DNA from: Onchocerca volvulus
Lineage: Eukaryota; Nematoda; Chromadorea; Rhabditida; Onchocercidae
Assembly: GCA_000499405.2 (NCBI GenBank)
Contig: HG738138.1
Span: 23,217,097-23,281,096, forward strand
Length of the DNA stretch: 64,000 bases
Direction of reading: 5' to 3'
The notes below the pieces were generated by a model that was given only the letters and a program-made list of their open reading frames with translations, had not been told where the DNA came from and ran no database searches. Made by a program: the position numbers and the translations under genes. Position 1 is the stretch's first letter. Each line of letters starts with the position of its first letter. Shown here in pieces: positions 13,301 to 26,542 of the stretch.

Positions 13301-16300
13301 GTGACAAAAGAAATAATGAAAAAGAAGTCTAACATGAGACAATATTACATAACGAAAATATCCGTGATGATTGATGTTTGGTATATTACCAAAACAATGC
13401 ACTGTTAGCCAATAATTTCATGTAAGTAAATGTATTATTCTGTTTATCAAACACAACAGTAAAATTATCAAAAAAATTATTGTTTTAGTACTAACTATTG
13501 AATCACTATTCACTGACAAAATTATCGACATTTGGATCGTCATTCATAGGAGAAGAAAATGCTTATCAGATTTATGGGCTCATATATCATATTTGAAAGT
13601 GTTTGTATTTACTTCATTACACTAGTAAAAATCTCCTACTTGATATGTAAATTCCATAACGCAGGCAATTATGAACTGTTGTTTCAATGATATATACTCC
13701 TGCATTGTTACGTCTCAAATGTGTACCATCATCATCACGAAATTGAATCCGTAATGCACCATCACCACTTTCATCAAATTCACGTAGTACACGATTTCCC
13801 ATCAATAATTCCGGAACTACGAGCAGCATTCGAGTTGGTGTTATTATAGCCTAATGATTGCCATTGATAAATTTTGCATATTGTTCACTTTATAATATAT
13901 TAGTTTACATATTTTAATCATAAATCATTCCAAAAATATAATTTTATCTAGCCACGGTTTTCAAATCTATTACCCAATTTATTAGTTCGTTTTTCTCCTT
14001 TAAAATATGAAGAAATCAGCAGCAAACATTAAGCGAAATTTCAAAACCTTTCGAACACGTTGAAATCCTTCGTCAGCACTTTTTTCATGAATTTCAGCAA
14101 GCAATTCCTTCTTTCCAAAAATACTGTTATATATGCTATTAAATGCATTTATCAATGGTGGTATATTTTTCATTTCATCGATCATATTGATTAAACGCTC
14201 TAATACTTCCAAAGTCATCTTTAATTTATAAAGTTCAATAAAATAAACAGCTAGAAATTGGAAAAGTCAATTAATTTTCATCGATTTACGCATTTTTAAG
14301 TAAGAATTGGAGATTTTGTTGTTACTGAATTCAATTTTAATAAAACTGTTTAAGATTAAGAAATACAAGTAATTACAGCAAAACAAAGAACAAATAAGGA
14401 GGTCAAACTTTGCAATGATAATGGCAGAAAAGTTCGCTCCTTCTTCAGCCTCTATTTCTTGATTTCATATAATAAAATTAAAACAAGTTTTAAAATCCTT
14501 TTTGTGAATAAAGATAAAAAGAGAGTACACATAATAAAACTGAATAAAAAAGAAAAAAAAAAAACCTACAGCTTCATCTTGCTCGTAACTCTTTATTATA
14601 TGCGTTAAAAAATAATCTCTGGACTCAACAGTTCTCTGGAAAACAAGTAAATCAGAAGTTGTCTATGATTATATGTGCTTCTGCACATCATATTACGAAA
14701 GGGTCAATTATACTGCGTCGACTTTAATTCATAATCCTGATCACTTTCAAGGCGGAGAAAACAGAAGTAAATATCAATTTGAGAGAAAAGTATTCAAAAC
14801 AAATATGTAATTGTAATGAAGTAAGTTAAGAATAATAATTATGGAGCTAACGACTGACAAACGGTTTGGATAAATCAAGTAATTTCCAAATGTGAAAATT
14901 TGAATTGGTGAAATTTTCGAAAAAATTGCAAACTTTATGAATAAATCTAACATGAAAATTACATACTTACCAGCAACTGATCTTTCACAACAGCACCACG
15001 TGATAATAATGCTGCAATCAAATATTCCAATCCAAAAGAAAGTGAATGGAATTTCTCGGACCAAGTTTTATCAACTTTGGGTTCCACGGGCTGATATAAT
15101 TGGTTATCTTGCAGATTTTCTTCTGTTTTAGCACATCTTCGATAATCACAACCAATTATTCGAACCGGCAATGCCACATAGCTAAAAGTAATTTAAGTCA
15201 TCTGGACAACTATCCACAAATTCACTTTGTACAAATTTAACTAAGTATATTTTAAGCATACTTTACTTAACTAAGCATATTTAAGACAGTGAGTATTTGT
15301 TGATTTAAAAAAATCTGAAATATCGAAACAAGCTGAAATTCAAAAGCATTTTAACAATCGGATCATAATAAATAAGCTGTTAAGTTCCACGTACATTTTA
15401 ATATAACACGCTAATTTCAGTTCACAGGAAAATATAAATTTTGGCAGTTAATTAAATTTAAATTCTAATGAAATTTTATCAACAATGAACACCAGAAGCA
15501 ACAGATTTGCTTATTTATTGGAAAGAAAATCAGTACTGCTTACTTATCCACGGAAAAATAAGAAAGTTGCACATTGGCAAACTCAATTGGAAGACCGACG
15601 CGTGCACGTAATCTGCTCAGTAGTCTGTATAACAAATCATCCTAAAAGATACAATAAAAGTAAAATTCTACATAATGATAAAAAAACCATAAATTTATAT
15701 CTAGTGTTGAAAGTATAAAAATAGAGGAACCAAAATTATCCTTACATCCATCGTTTCCGTAAATTGTAAACAAAAGACCGGACTATCATTAATAGCCATA
15801 ATTGCTGAGTTGATAGCGTCTTTTTTTTCATGATCTGTTTCTGGATAATATCTGCAAATAAATCTTTTGCCAATCTGAAATCCGACCCCCGTTCTCCGAA
15901 TTTAAAATAGTATTTACTTTAAATGCAGTTAAAATCACATTAATTTCAATAAGTTTCGATGCTACTTCATTGAGAAATAAGCAATGGATACGATTTCGAT
16001 TGCTCTTTCTCCAGATTCCAAATTTAGCAAAATTCATGACTAACCTGAATCGATCACCTATTATTTCCACTTTTATTCCTCGCGACGAATTCACTTTTTG
16101 ACGAAATCTACGTATTTCAGGGGGGTAATTTAGATGGAAATAAATTCGTGTCACGTAGGTTTCATAATGGCGAACTTTTGTGTCGACTAAAATGCGACGT
16201 AAAGAAGTATAACGGACCTGAAAATATTTGCAGATCTTTAACAACAATTATTGTGGATTAATTACAATTCTTCATTCATTACATGTAAATCATTCACTAG

Positions 16301-19300
16301 TAGTCGCATTACTTATTCAAAAAGAATTAAAAGTTAAGTGAAATAAATTATTTACAGCAAATCCGAAATTAATACAGCACAATCATTCTTTGCCGTCAGA
16401 AATACAATTATATTTCTAATCAACCAAATTTTCAGAAATATCTTAAGATTCAGAACTGAAATGTAACATATATTGTGAAGAATGCACTCATATCAATAAA
16501 TAGAAATCCCACGAAAATAGATTGCTAGTTTTTTATTTGCTACTTACATTAGCATTTGACTTAATAAAGCTGTAACAAAATGAACGAAAGAATCTAAACT
16601 CAAATTTGAATAATTGTAGTGCAACGAAAAACACGACTTAAGAAAAACTATTTCAATAGACAATGAAAATAATGATGAGAAATATCGTAATAATAATAAT
16701 TTAGGATGTAGTCATTAACAAAGATCCCACTTTTAGAGTAAACATTGATCCCTCCACAAGTTTTTCATTGTTCGCATTGCACATTTCGCGATTTCTATAT
16801 CCTAAAATATCAATCCTTCGAGAAATATTATCTATAAAAGAATACTGCAAAATAAGTGTTCTCATAATCGCTTACAGATTCAAGTTTAGAGATTAAATGC
16901 CCGATGGATTTTAATGAATTCATTGCTAACAGTTCAGCCAAGCATATTATCGAAAATCTTTACTAGATCTGCATTATAAAGTAACGGAATGTGAAACAAA
17001 ACATTTCAAACTGCACTAATCTTCATAAATCAGTGACATAGCAAATGGTCAGTTTACCATTAATCTCGGAATATAATATCTAAAACACTTTAAATTTCAA
17101 TAAATGTAAGGATTTCATCAATGTTCTATTGTTTACAGTGTAATACTACAAAACCAATCACACTGACTTGAATTTAGGGAAAATAAACTTCTTTTTTTTA
17201 AAATTTTGTTCTGATTTGAAGAAAATTTGTCATTGAAACTTTACACTATTAATCGAAAACATAATGATAGATAATATACTGACCCCACCGCCATAATCCG
17301 AATAGAAGTATCAGGAATGGAAAATCAAGAACTTTTATGGCCTACATCTCTTTGTTATTCTAATTATCAAATCTGTCCAACATTTTAATTTGATTTCAAT
17401 AAAAATACAAAAAGAAACAAACCATCTAAAACAGCGAACCGTACAGTGAATATATTTCGATCGTGTTCAAAATCAACATACATTGGAGTATGCACATCAT
17501 GGGATGACAACTTTGATAACACTTCGATGCATTCCTTTAATTTCGTTCTATTAATTCTTTCCGGTATTTCTCGAGTGAAATGTGAGCAAAATGTTCCGGG
17601 ATCAAGCAAATTCCCATGATGGATAGAGTGTATATCAACTTGGAGTTCAGCTGATCTGACAGAAAAATTTAAATTTGTACTTCTTTTAATTGACAACTGT
17701 AATAAAAAACAGTCTCCACAGAAACTTTTCGAAATAAGGAACTAAGCCTACCATTCAGAACATTCCATTAATAAGAGAGACTTGGTGTGTAAAGAGTGTC
17801 ATAAATTCATCGCTAGCAAGAGAACTATAAGATTAACTTTTTCGAGAACAAACTGTTGAGAGATTGATATCATACTGATGTGAGAATTCTCAGGAATATG
17901 GAAATTAAATGGGTTATTCAGGGCTAAGAGAATGAATTTACATCACATTTAAATTATTTGATGAAGAATATTAATATAAAAACCTATAACACTGTAAATA
18001 AAGAATAAATGAAATAAATAAGACACTGAAATTTCCGAGGATAATGATTTACGATAGTAATATATTAACACTAAACTGAATCTAAAGACTGTCTGATTTA
18101 CTCAAATTTTCCATTCGTGAAAAGAACAAAAGAAAAAAAAAACTAATCATAAATGATACTGAAAAGTCCTGATTAGCAGAGCAGCATAAGTAATCAAATG
18201 AATATGCGTGTATAACGAATAATTAAAACGTTTGCTATTTTGCACAAAATGTCTAAAGTATCTTCTCTATGCATAATTTTATGAATTCGTCTACCGAATT
18301 TAAGTCTATCTTAAGTATCATTCGTTTCTGAGAAATTTTTATGATTTGAATTAAAACAATTTAAAAAACAAACAAGCAATCATCCATGAAAAAACCACGC
18401 TCTGTCGCCTGAAGTATAGGTGCGTGCTTTCCAGAAAATTCACTAGTTAGAGTTTGAAACATTGAAGCCATTTTGGGAAATGTTCGCTTCCAGCAAGAAG
18501 ACATTACCTATTAAAAAGCCGAGTTAAGATATGACAGCAGGAGGAAAAACAAAACAGAAAGAAAAACAAGGGATATTCAGGAGTTAGTTGAATTGTTAAG
18601 AAATTTGTTTAGTAATTAAAGAACAAAAATCGTGCATAAAAAAAATATATTTCAGATTTACTTATAAAAACTTATATTTTATGAATTAAAAAATTTAGTT
18701 CCAACACTAAAGTATTATTAATATCTTAGTTCGAACGAATGTTTTGAATGCGACATTTATATACAGCTATAAATTATAATCAAAACTTACAGCATGTTTA
18801 AAGAATACGAAAAATTAGATCGCAAAGAAAAAAAAAATTAAGTGAAATTAATTGAAAAAAATACTGTTAGATTTATTGTGTTACTCTTTTTAGAAAAAAA
18901 TAAATAAAAAAAATAAAATAAAAAGCCAAAAAAAATTAATGTGGTACTTGTGAAAAAAAAAAATGTAAAGGAATTTTTTTTCATAGATAATGGGAAGGAA
19001 ACGAATTTAGAAAAAGCATGCGGATAAAATGGGACAAAAATAACGAAAGGTAGCAAAGTCAAAAAGAATACTTTTTTTTTTTCGAAATTTCTGAAACAAA
19101 AAAGGAAGACTTACATCAACACGAAGCTCAATCCACGGACTTCCATAATCGTGTATTTCAATTCGATGTTCAATAATATCACGCCCAATTCTCAGATTCT
19201 TTTCAAACGTTTCGATTTTCTACAATACTGATTTCAGATGCCTACGTAATAAAATCGCTTTCCCGTTATATTCACAATAAGAAGTATGGTGGAAGCAATT

Positions 19301-19996
19301 TACAAAAAACCTATACAGATTTGCGATACCACATTATTCATTTTAAAATTCAAATTATCAAGCCGTCGGCACGCCTACCATCAATTAATATTGTCACTAG
19401 CTATGTCAATGCATTCGATTATTTAAATTTCATTATGAAATTCCAAACAGCTTACAGGTATAATATTTTTCAGCAGCGCAACCAATTCAACATTCTCGGA
19501 TAACAGGATGACGTTTACATGCAATGGTTCCGCCCATTTTTTTATTTCACTCGTCCTTTCATATTGTATCATGCCTATCTAAAATTACTTCGAAAGAATT
19601 CATACTGTGCTCTTTAAGGTATACGTAAATCCGCAACAAAGTCATGCAATACAATTATTTCGGAATTTTTTGAAGTGTAACGCACTTATTCGATTTAATT
19701 TTCGCTTCACCATGCGACTCCACAAATATTCTAAATGTTTTAACATTTTCTTACAATGTTCAACGCTTCCTATACCTTTTTCGAGGGAATTAACTAATAC
19801 TGAGAATGCAGCTTCATATATCTTTCCATCTGGATTTTTAACACTTAAAAAAAAATACTAACGATTGGAACTCTCTATAAAATCTTTATCAAAATCAAAA
19901 CATATGATAAAATCAGAATAAACAGTAACAAGAAATAACACTGGGAATCTGCTCAATAATAGAAGCAGAGGTATTGAACGACAAATTCTCATGCAT
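4352..19996 (-). CDS. Cellular RNA-dependent RNA polymerase (EGO-1/RRF family)
   Basis: This is the nematode type of RdRP that makes secondary siRNAs on target transcripts. I can follow about 34 exons, roughly 1,700 codons in all, close to the usual family length. The first exon begins at an ATG at 19996 ([10 protein letters not shown]). N-terminal exons lie near 19860-19660, 19578-19457, 19220-19112, 18510-18392 and 17696-17415. Core motifs in order are FHLNYPPEI (about 16130), ITPTR and [13 protein letters not shown] (13840-13750), [13 protein letters not shown] with VPSCFQVR (12570-12460), [11 protein letters not shown] (12040), EPFFHSLL (11050), the NPSIVAGD region (9950), and the catalytic [13 protein letters not shown] at about 9502-9465 with its three Asp. 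After it come DSIGAIANA (8970) and [10 protein letters not shown] (7510). The stop is at 4352. Whether it is the RRF-3, EGO-1 or RRF-1 orthologue cannot be decided by eye. Exon ends are approximate. Confidence 0.92.
8990..9089 (-). repeat. 33-bp tandem repeat carrying three 3' splice acceptors
   Basis: A 33-bp unit ending in GTTTCAG is repeated so that three identical acceptors precede the RdRP exon downstream of the catalytic exon. The possible exon starts are 9009, 9042 and 9075, spaced exactly 33 bp. The reading frame is open through all units (encoding [15 protein letters not shown] 11-residue repeats), so use of the outer acceptors would insert 11 or 22 residues. Confidence 0.85.
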
Positions 19997-20006
19997 AAGT
20001 GATTCG

Positions 20007-23000
20007 TCATAAACTTATTCGAAGCATGTAAATTTCACCATCATCTGTGGCACTGGCGAGCAGCCTACTTTCAAGCGGATTCCAAGTCAAACAGTTGATT
20101 TCTGAAGGAAGTTTGTATCTTCTAAAACATTCCTCCAGAATTGGGCTGCCTGCTGAATTATTTAAGTGATAGAACCTGGAAAATAGAATAAAGAAACCAT
20201 AAGACATATCATGCAAGTCATTAACTTATGCTATCGACATTAAATGCGGTCTGACCTCAACACCCAAGTATGTCTACAAATCCAACAACTCTGACCACGA
20301 TCATGTGCTAAGGCTGATATCCCCTGATGCAACCAAATATCTCAGAGGTTCTTGGAAGACATCACTATATGATCTGATATAGTCATGCAATTGTAGTTCA
20401 GATCATTATATCATTAAATGATCTGATCTACAATTGCATGATTGATATAATGATCTGATTTACAACTGCATGACTGATAGAGGTAAAGGAAACAAGGACG
20501 AAGCATTCCAATTTGAAAATATGAAAGAATGTTTCTGACACAAAAAACCGGAAAAAAAAAGATGGAAAATTCAACATGCATTTAAATTAAATTTCCCGGA
20601 AATGATAAACCTTATTTCGCTATCTCCTCCGCCAACAGCAATAATCCCATGTAATTTATTCCATGAAACTGAATATAGTGGCCATTTTGTTTTCACACAA
20701 ATACTTGTTACCTTATTCCACTTACTTTTCGATGCTGCCACATTCATTTCCTGCCTCATCCAAATCTAAAAATATCAAGATGTGCCATTTACTCCATGAA
20801 CCAAATTTCAGAAATGAATTTTTTTTTTATTACCGAGCGATAAAAAAAACTAATTGTAGAATTCATGAAAGAGTTTCAGAACGATTCACTCCATCGGTCA
20901 CACATTTTGTTTACTCTACACATATTTTAATTTCATAATTCAAATAGTTAATCTATTTACTCTATTCATGTTCAAATCCGTGGCTCAGATAGCTAGACAA
21001 TATGTATACCCCATTTGCACTCTAGGATTCTCGAAACTGAGAGATCGATAAAAACTTCTGATATGTCGAGTGAATTATTTCTCAGTGACAATGAATACCA
21101 TATATACAGACTCTTCGTGAGGAAAATTAATAAAGTTTCAATAAATTTGATTTAGCATGAAAAAAATTCATCACAATGTGGCGTATATATTCATTAAAAC
21201 CAAAAAAAAAAGTGTTTGCAGAAAAACTTACATTGATGCTGAAATCAGCTCCTACGGTTACAAGGGAGTTACCATCATCTGAGAAATCAGCTGACCATAC
21301 GGTCGATTCATGGGCATTGTCGATTTTTTGTTGTGTTATCCAGTCCTCACCATCAAAACGGTAAAATCGAATGGAACAATCATAGCTGCATGATACTAGC
21401 AACTAAATAACATCATACTGTTATGGGATTAATCAGTGAACAGACAATTTAAGAGATTACGAAAAAAAAATTCCGAATAAAAACTCGAAATATAATAAAT
21501 TTATCATTACATAATGACAGAAAATTTCTTTATCATAATTTGTCATAAATTCTTCGTAATTTTTTTCAAATAAATTTCAAACAATAAAGACTTTTGCAAG
21601 GACTTTAAAGAACACACTCATGATGAGGGATGTTAAACCGCTGCTTATAATTTCTCAAAAAGAAAAAAAAAAAAACATTTTAGGATGTTCGATTCAGTAA
21701 ATACCTCATCAACTGGATGCCACACAACGAATTTGACGTCTTGCGTGTGTGATTGTAAAATTGATGCAATTTCAAAATCTTCGCTTTCATCTACTGAAAT
21801 TTATTTATTTAAGAAAGAAAAACTCAGAAGCGCAAAAGTAATATTTTCCATTTTTTGACTTGAATGTGTCAATTACTAACACTGCCAGAACCAAACCGAT
21901 TTATCCCGACTGCAAGTCGCCAAATATTCACCGGATGATGAAAAAGCACAACATTTCACTTCATTTTCATGCCCTTCCAAACGATTTATTTCTTCGTAAT
22001 CATTACTAGAACGAGAAATTTGAATTTTTAAACATTACAGCGTAATAATTACAGGAATTCTTTTTATCAGAAATATCAGAATTCGATCCAGTTTTCATTT
22101 TAAGATTAACTGATGCTAAAAGCTAACTTTTCATCAGAACAAAAACATATATTCCATACGTAATTCTCAGATTTCAGAACATTTTTGAGATTCAAATCCT
22201 ATTCCGGATATCAATTTCAATAAAAAAAAAAGACAATTTGTTATAATTATATACTTGCTGTCTTTGTCTCCGAGAAATTTAAATGAAATTTGAAATTTAA
22301 GTGATTTTTGCCTGAAAATGACATAATACTTACTTGCATAGCTGATGTACAACGATCGCGGCGTCAAAACCAGCCGAAGCTAAGAATTTATCATTTGGTG
22401 AAAATGCAACGTGTCGAATGGCTCTATTATGAGATCCTTTTATTGTCCCAGAATATACCAAATACGGCGCATCTGAATTTTTTGGATAGAAATTTCATGA
22501 ATTTGTGCTATGAAAAAAACCCCGTAATTTAAGACTGCCCGCTATCAGCGTTATATCCCTACGCGAAAAAATTTAATTTAAACAAATCTACTATAATTTT
22601 TTAAATTTAATCAATATTTTTATAAGAAAAGAAGCAATGCATCTTACAGTCATTGATCAATGCATATAAAAAGAAATTTTCGAATTTTTCTATTCATATG
22701 CAAGCGTGTTTAGAAATACATATTATCCTATTCCATATAATTTAAAAATGATCGTGTAATAACTATTTCTAAGCCTTTTCCATCTCTGCATTTCTTGCCT
22801 TAAAAATTTGAAAATTCCATATTAACCTAAATAAAATATAAAATTAAGATAAGATAAAATAACATTTCGAATAATAATCAACCAATGGTGGGATTCACTT
22901 TTAAGACTAACACAAAACCAAAATCCTTCAAAATCTTCCCATCCTTATTCCTATAGTTTAAAATAGCAGCAAGTAAATTACTAATAAATCATTTAATAAA

Positions 23001-23198
23001 AAATGAAAGCATAATCTTGCAAACGAAAAATTTGAAAATAAAATGAAACCAAAAGTCACCATCAATGCGTTTCCATAATTTAATTGTTTTATCATCACCA
23101 CAACTTGCAAGTATCGTTCCGGCATGATTCCATTGCACGCACCATACTCGACATGCTACATCACATGAATGATTCACCTTATTCACATCACTGATCAT
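20007..23198 (-). CDS. CIAO1: CIAO1, cytosolic Fe-S cluster assembly WD40 protein
   Basis: CIAO1 (yeast Cia1) is the beta-propeller scaffold of the cytosolic iron-sulfur targeting complex that delivers Fe-S clusters to DNA-repair and replication enzymes. Seven exons join in frame: 23198-23060, 22472-22334, 22005-21881, 21793-21705, 21402-21232, 20765-20611 and 20175-20007. They give 328 residues, near the 339 of human CIAO1. Diagnostic segments are [45 protein letters not shown] and [11 protein letters not shown], which match this family rather than WD40 proteins in general. The start [11 protein letters not shown] sits 15 nt downstream of a TTTCAG, probably a trans-splice acceptor. The stop is about 10 nt from the apparent RdRP start on the same strand. 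A Helitron lies about 0.5 kb upstream of the start. Confidence 0.95.
20370..20480. repeat. Inverted repeat with extra direct copy in a CIAO1 intron
   Basis: The arm at 20370-20406 is repeated as a near-exact reverse complement at about 20419-20457, sharing the core CTACAATTGCATGA, with a loop of about 12 nt. A third, partial copy in the same orientation as the second follows at 20451-20480. The array lies wholly within the last CIAO1 intron. Confidence 0.8.
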
Positions 23199-23216
23199 AA
23201 CATATAACACTTCTGA
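23196..23216 (-). promoter_or_regulatory. Probable spliced-leader acceptor and start of CIAO1
   Basis: On the minus strand CCTTTCAG ends at 23213, 15 nt before the ATG at 23198. In nematodes a TTTCAG this close to a start codon, with no upstream coding exon visible, usually marks the trans-splice site. Confidence 0.55.
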
Positions 23217-24469
23217 AAGGAAATAGAAATTAACATACGACCATCGCACATTTCATTATTCGCTGTCCCTTGGGGGAAAAAATAGAATCATTTTCACTGA
23301 AAAATAACAAATTTAACTCAACGAACTTGAGCATAGGAATTCTTAACTAAGAAGTCATATCAAAAACAATTCAACATTCTAACGGCAAGGATTAAATAAA
23401 AACCAACAAATCAAAACTATGAAAAATTTAAGGCGAAAACAATTCCGAATATAGATGGACAACCCATAACTATATGATTATTCCAATTTACAAGCAGATA
23501 TCTATTCAGTATTGGAGATTGAATTAATTTTTGAATAAATATCAATTGCTATACGAAAGCTAAACAATTGCCCCATTTCAAGCCTATACTATCACGGAAA
23601 ACAAACATATGCTATATATGCAATCATTAATTAACGCGCAAATAAGGAAATATTTGTAGGAAAAAAAGAAACGTTTATTCATTGGGAATATATCCATTAA
23701 TTATAGCGAAAAAACCGTAGTTTATGGAATATATTTAATCTATATAAATAAAATGTAAATGCTATCAAATTTTAGTATCCACATAGCTTTGCAAATTCTC
23801 CACCGATTGCTTTCAAATTTTGATACACCTTGCATTCAAAGAGACGCGTGTTTTTATATAAGCATACTTATTTTTGTAACGTGCCACGTTCGTGACAACT
23901 AAAAGTAAATGAGGGACGGAGTTTATTGACTTCGCCTTCTTTTTTCTCTCTCATTCTCCCTCTACTTCTCATCTCTCTCTCTTGCTATGTTCATTACATT
24001 ACATGGAATCATCCAAAGAAAGAAGAAAAAAAATGATAAACTTTCTGATATGGCAAATAAATAAAAAAATTTTTGCATTTGTAATGGATATGAAAAAAAA
24101 AATTTTAAATATCTGTTAAATTTTGAATTTGAAATTCTATTTCTTTAATAAAAATTAGCTTGATTTGTTTGGAAAAAGACATCAATTTAATCTAAAGAAA
24201 TTTTATTACATTAATTCTAATAACTTAATTTGATATAAATTTAATGCTAAAATATTAACTCATAAATTTCTTCCTTTTTCCATAGATTGAATATTCAAAT
24301 CCATCAACATCTGAGAAGTATTGGCGACTTATAATTTAATATAATTGATACTAACTCCTTTTTTTTTTTCAATTTTGTTCATATTATACCTTTATTCGTT
24401 TATTTTTATCCATCTATAATTTGTGCTTAAAAATCGCGAACAAAGATTCTCAATCAATTAGGAATGCTA

Positions 24470-25752
24470 TCAACGAAACGATTTGCTACTACTTCGCTCG
24501 ATGTAGAATTGCGTCGCAACAAAATTACAGCACGACCGATCTTTTGTCATATGTGCAATCAAATATTCCTAAGCTAACGTTTCCACTTTGAAATTGCCAC
24601 TGAGCATGCAATTCATTGAAACTCTCACATGTAGCATTTTCAAAACATCTAGTATGAGGAAAGTATTGCAGAATGCAAAGTTATTGTTTGGGAAGAATGT
24701 ACACTGACGCACTATCGAGGCTCTTGATCGATCATTGCAAGATTTGCGTGGAAATACCAGACCATTTGGGAAAGCATTAATATTGCTTGCAGGAGACTTC
24801 AGACAAACATTACCTGTAATTTCGATCAACAACAGCGGACGAAATAAATGTTTGCCTGAAATACTTTACTTTGTGATGACACATAAAGACATTAAAATTA
24901 ACTATAAATATGCGCGTTCAACTACAAACGATCAATCAGCTGGAATATTCCCACATCAATTGCTGGAAATTGGGAACGGAAGGTGCTGGTTGATCTGACC
25001 ATAGGACGAATTTCATTGCCTCATAACTTCTGCAATTTAGTAACATCAAAAGAAGAGTTGGTTGAAAAAGTATTTCCCATATTCAAACCAATTATAAGAA
25101 TCACGATTGGCTGTGTGAACGAACTATTCTTGCGGCCAAGAACAAAGACGTCGACGAACTTAACAGTATTATTCAGTCAAACATTCAAAGCAAGACAATC
25201 ACATATAAGTCCATCGACACTGTTGTATTAGTAGATGAAGCGATTAATTATCCAACAGAATTTTTGAATTCAATCGATCTGCCAGGGATGCCACCGCATA
25301 TATTGCCACTAAAAATCGGAGTGCCAACTATCATGTTGCGAACCGGCCAAAACTTTGCAACGGCACATGGCTTGCAGTAAAAAAATTAATGAGCAATGTC
25401 ATAGAGGTAACAATCTTGACAAGACCTTTCAAAGGTGAAGATATCTTTATTCCTCGCATTCCTATAATTCAACGAATATGCCATTTCAGTTTAAAAGATT
25501 GCGATTCCTAATTCGATTGGCGTTTGCATTCACCAACAACAAAGCTCAGGGTCAATCATTAGAATTATGCGGTTTAGATTTAGAGACCGATTACTTTTCA
25601 CATGGACAATTATGTTTCGTGTTCTACAGTCGACAAACCAGACAATCTCTGTATCTACACAGACAATGGAACAACAAAAAATATTGTATATCCACAAATA
25701 TTGTGAAATTAAACATATTAGATGTGGGCGAAAACTGAAGGATGTCAAATAA
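24470..25752 (+). pseudogene. Helitron helicase (PIF1-like) remnant
   Basis: Helicase motifs of the Helitron C-terminal domain appear in order but in shifting frames: a VIVWDECT-like stretch near 24690-24710, ILLAGDFRQTLPVI (about 24782-24823), GRISLPHNFCNLVTSKEELVEKVFP (25005-25080), a DEAINYPTEFLNSIDLPGMPPH stretch (25233-25300), and NKAQGQSLELCGLDLETDYFSHGQL (25535-25612). Several frameshifts and stops separate these blocks and the N-terminal Rep part is absent. This is the C-terminal part of a transposon protein and cannot be functional. Confidence 0.88.
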
Positions 25753-26458
25753 CGCCCTAACAATAATTGCAAATAAGAAATACTGAAGGTCAAGTGGTCG
25801 ACATGGTTTCAAAGGGATGACAAACACGCCTACTATCAAAATGTTTCAATTCACAGATTAACGACAAAGATCGAAGCAGCAACAGCAATAGTTCGGTATT
25901 CCAAGGATTCCAGTTCGACAGTTCAACAGCAGAAAGTACCGGACAATTCATTTGAATAGTATTCTTCTCTATTATTGACGAAGGAAAGAATCACCCAGTG
26001 ATTAATTTGTCTGGATCTTCTCTGATAATTCTTCATTACGAAGAAACACTCTTCATTAATCAATAAATATTTCTCAACAGCATTCATCTCTATTACACAA
26101 GATACAAAAAAACTTTTCACACTTATTGCTGACCTAGCCTAATCACAATAGCAAGAATCAGTCTCCACTTCAACCAAACCACAAATCAATTATAAGGTAT
26201 CAGTTTTTTTTTTCCCAGCATTAAAAACATATGCTTCTTCTTTTCTTTTTTTCCACTTGACTAGAGTCAATTACAGCAACGCGTGTATAAAAACATGCGC
26301 GTATTCGAATGTAACGTTGTGTTAAAATTTCAAAGCAATAAATAAGGATTTTCCGACATCTGAGGTTCTGAATTAATATAGATAAGACGCGTGTTTAAGA
26401 ACTTTCGGAGATTTAAGATTTTGAACAAACGAACATTGACATTTTTATTTATATAGGT

Positions 26459-26542
26459 TAGCTGGACCCGGACACACGAAGCGTGGCCGGCTCCCATAGA
26501 CTAGCTGGATCGACCACGCGGAGCGCGGCCTGGTCCAGCTAG
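26459..26542 (+). repeat. Two tandem Helitron 3'-terminal hairpins
   Basis: Two GC-rich hairpin blocks, each ending in CTAG, lie next to each other. The first (GCTGGACCCGG...CCGG...) ends in CTAG near 26500. The second (CTGGATCGACCACGCGG...TCCAG) ends in CTAG at 26542. They are related but not identical, as if one termination signal had been bypassed or a second copy acquired. Confidence 0.75.

Larger units (their letters stand above)
23739..26542 (+). mobile_element. Decayed Helitron, about 2.8 kb
   Basis: The element begins with TCTATATAAATA directly after an A at 23738. It ends at CTAG (26539-26542) directly before a T at 26543, which is the A/T target preference of Helitrons. A GC-rich hairpin lies just inside the 3' end. 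The interior contains broken helicase coding sequence of the Helitron RepHel protein but no Rep nuclease domain, so the copy is non-autonomous. It sits between the CIAO1 start and the FRMD8-like 3' end. Confidence 0.85.
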
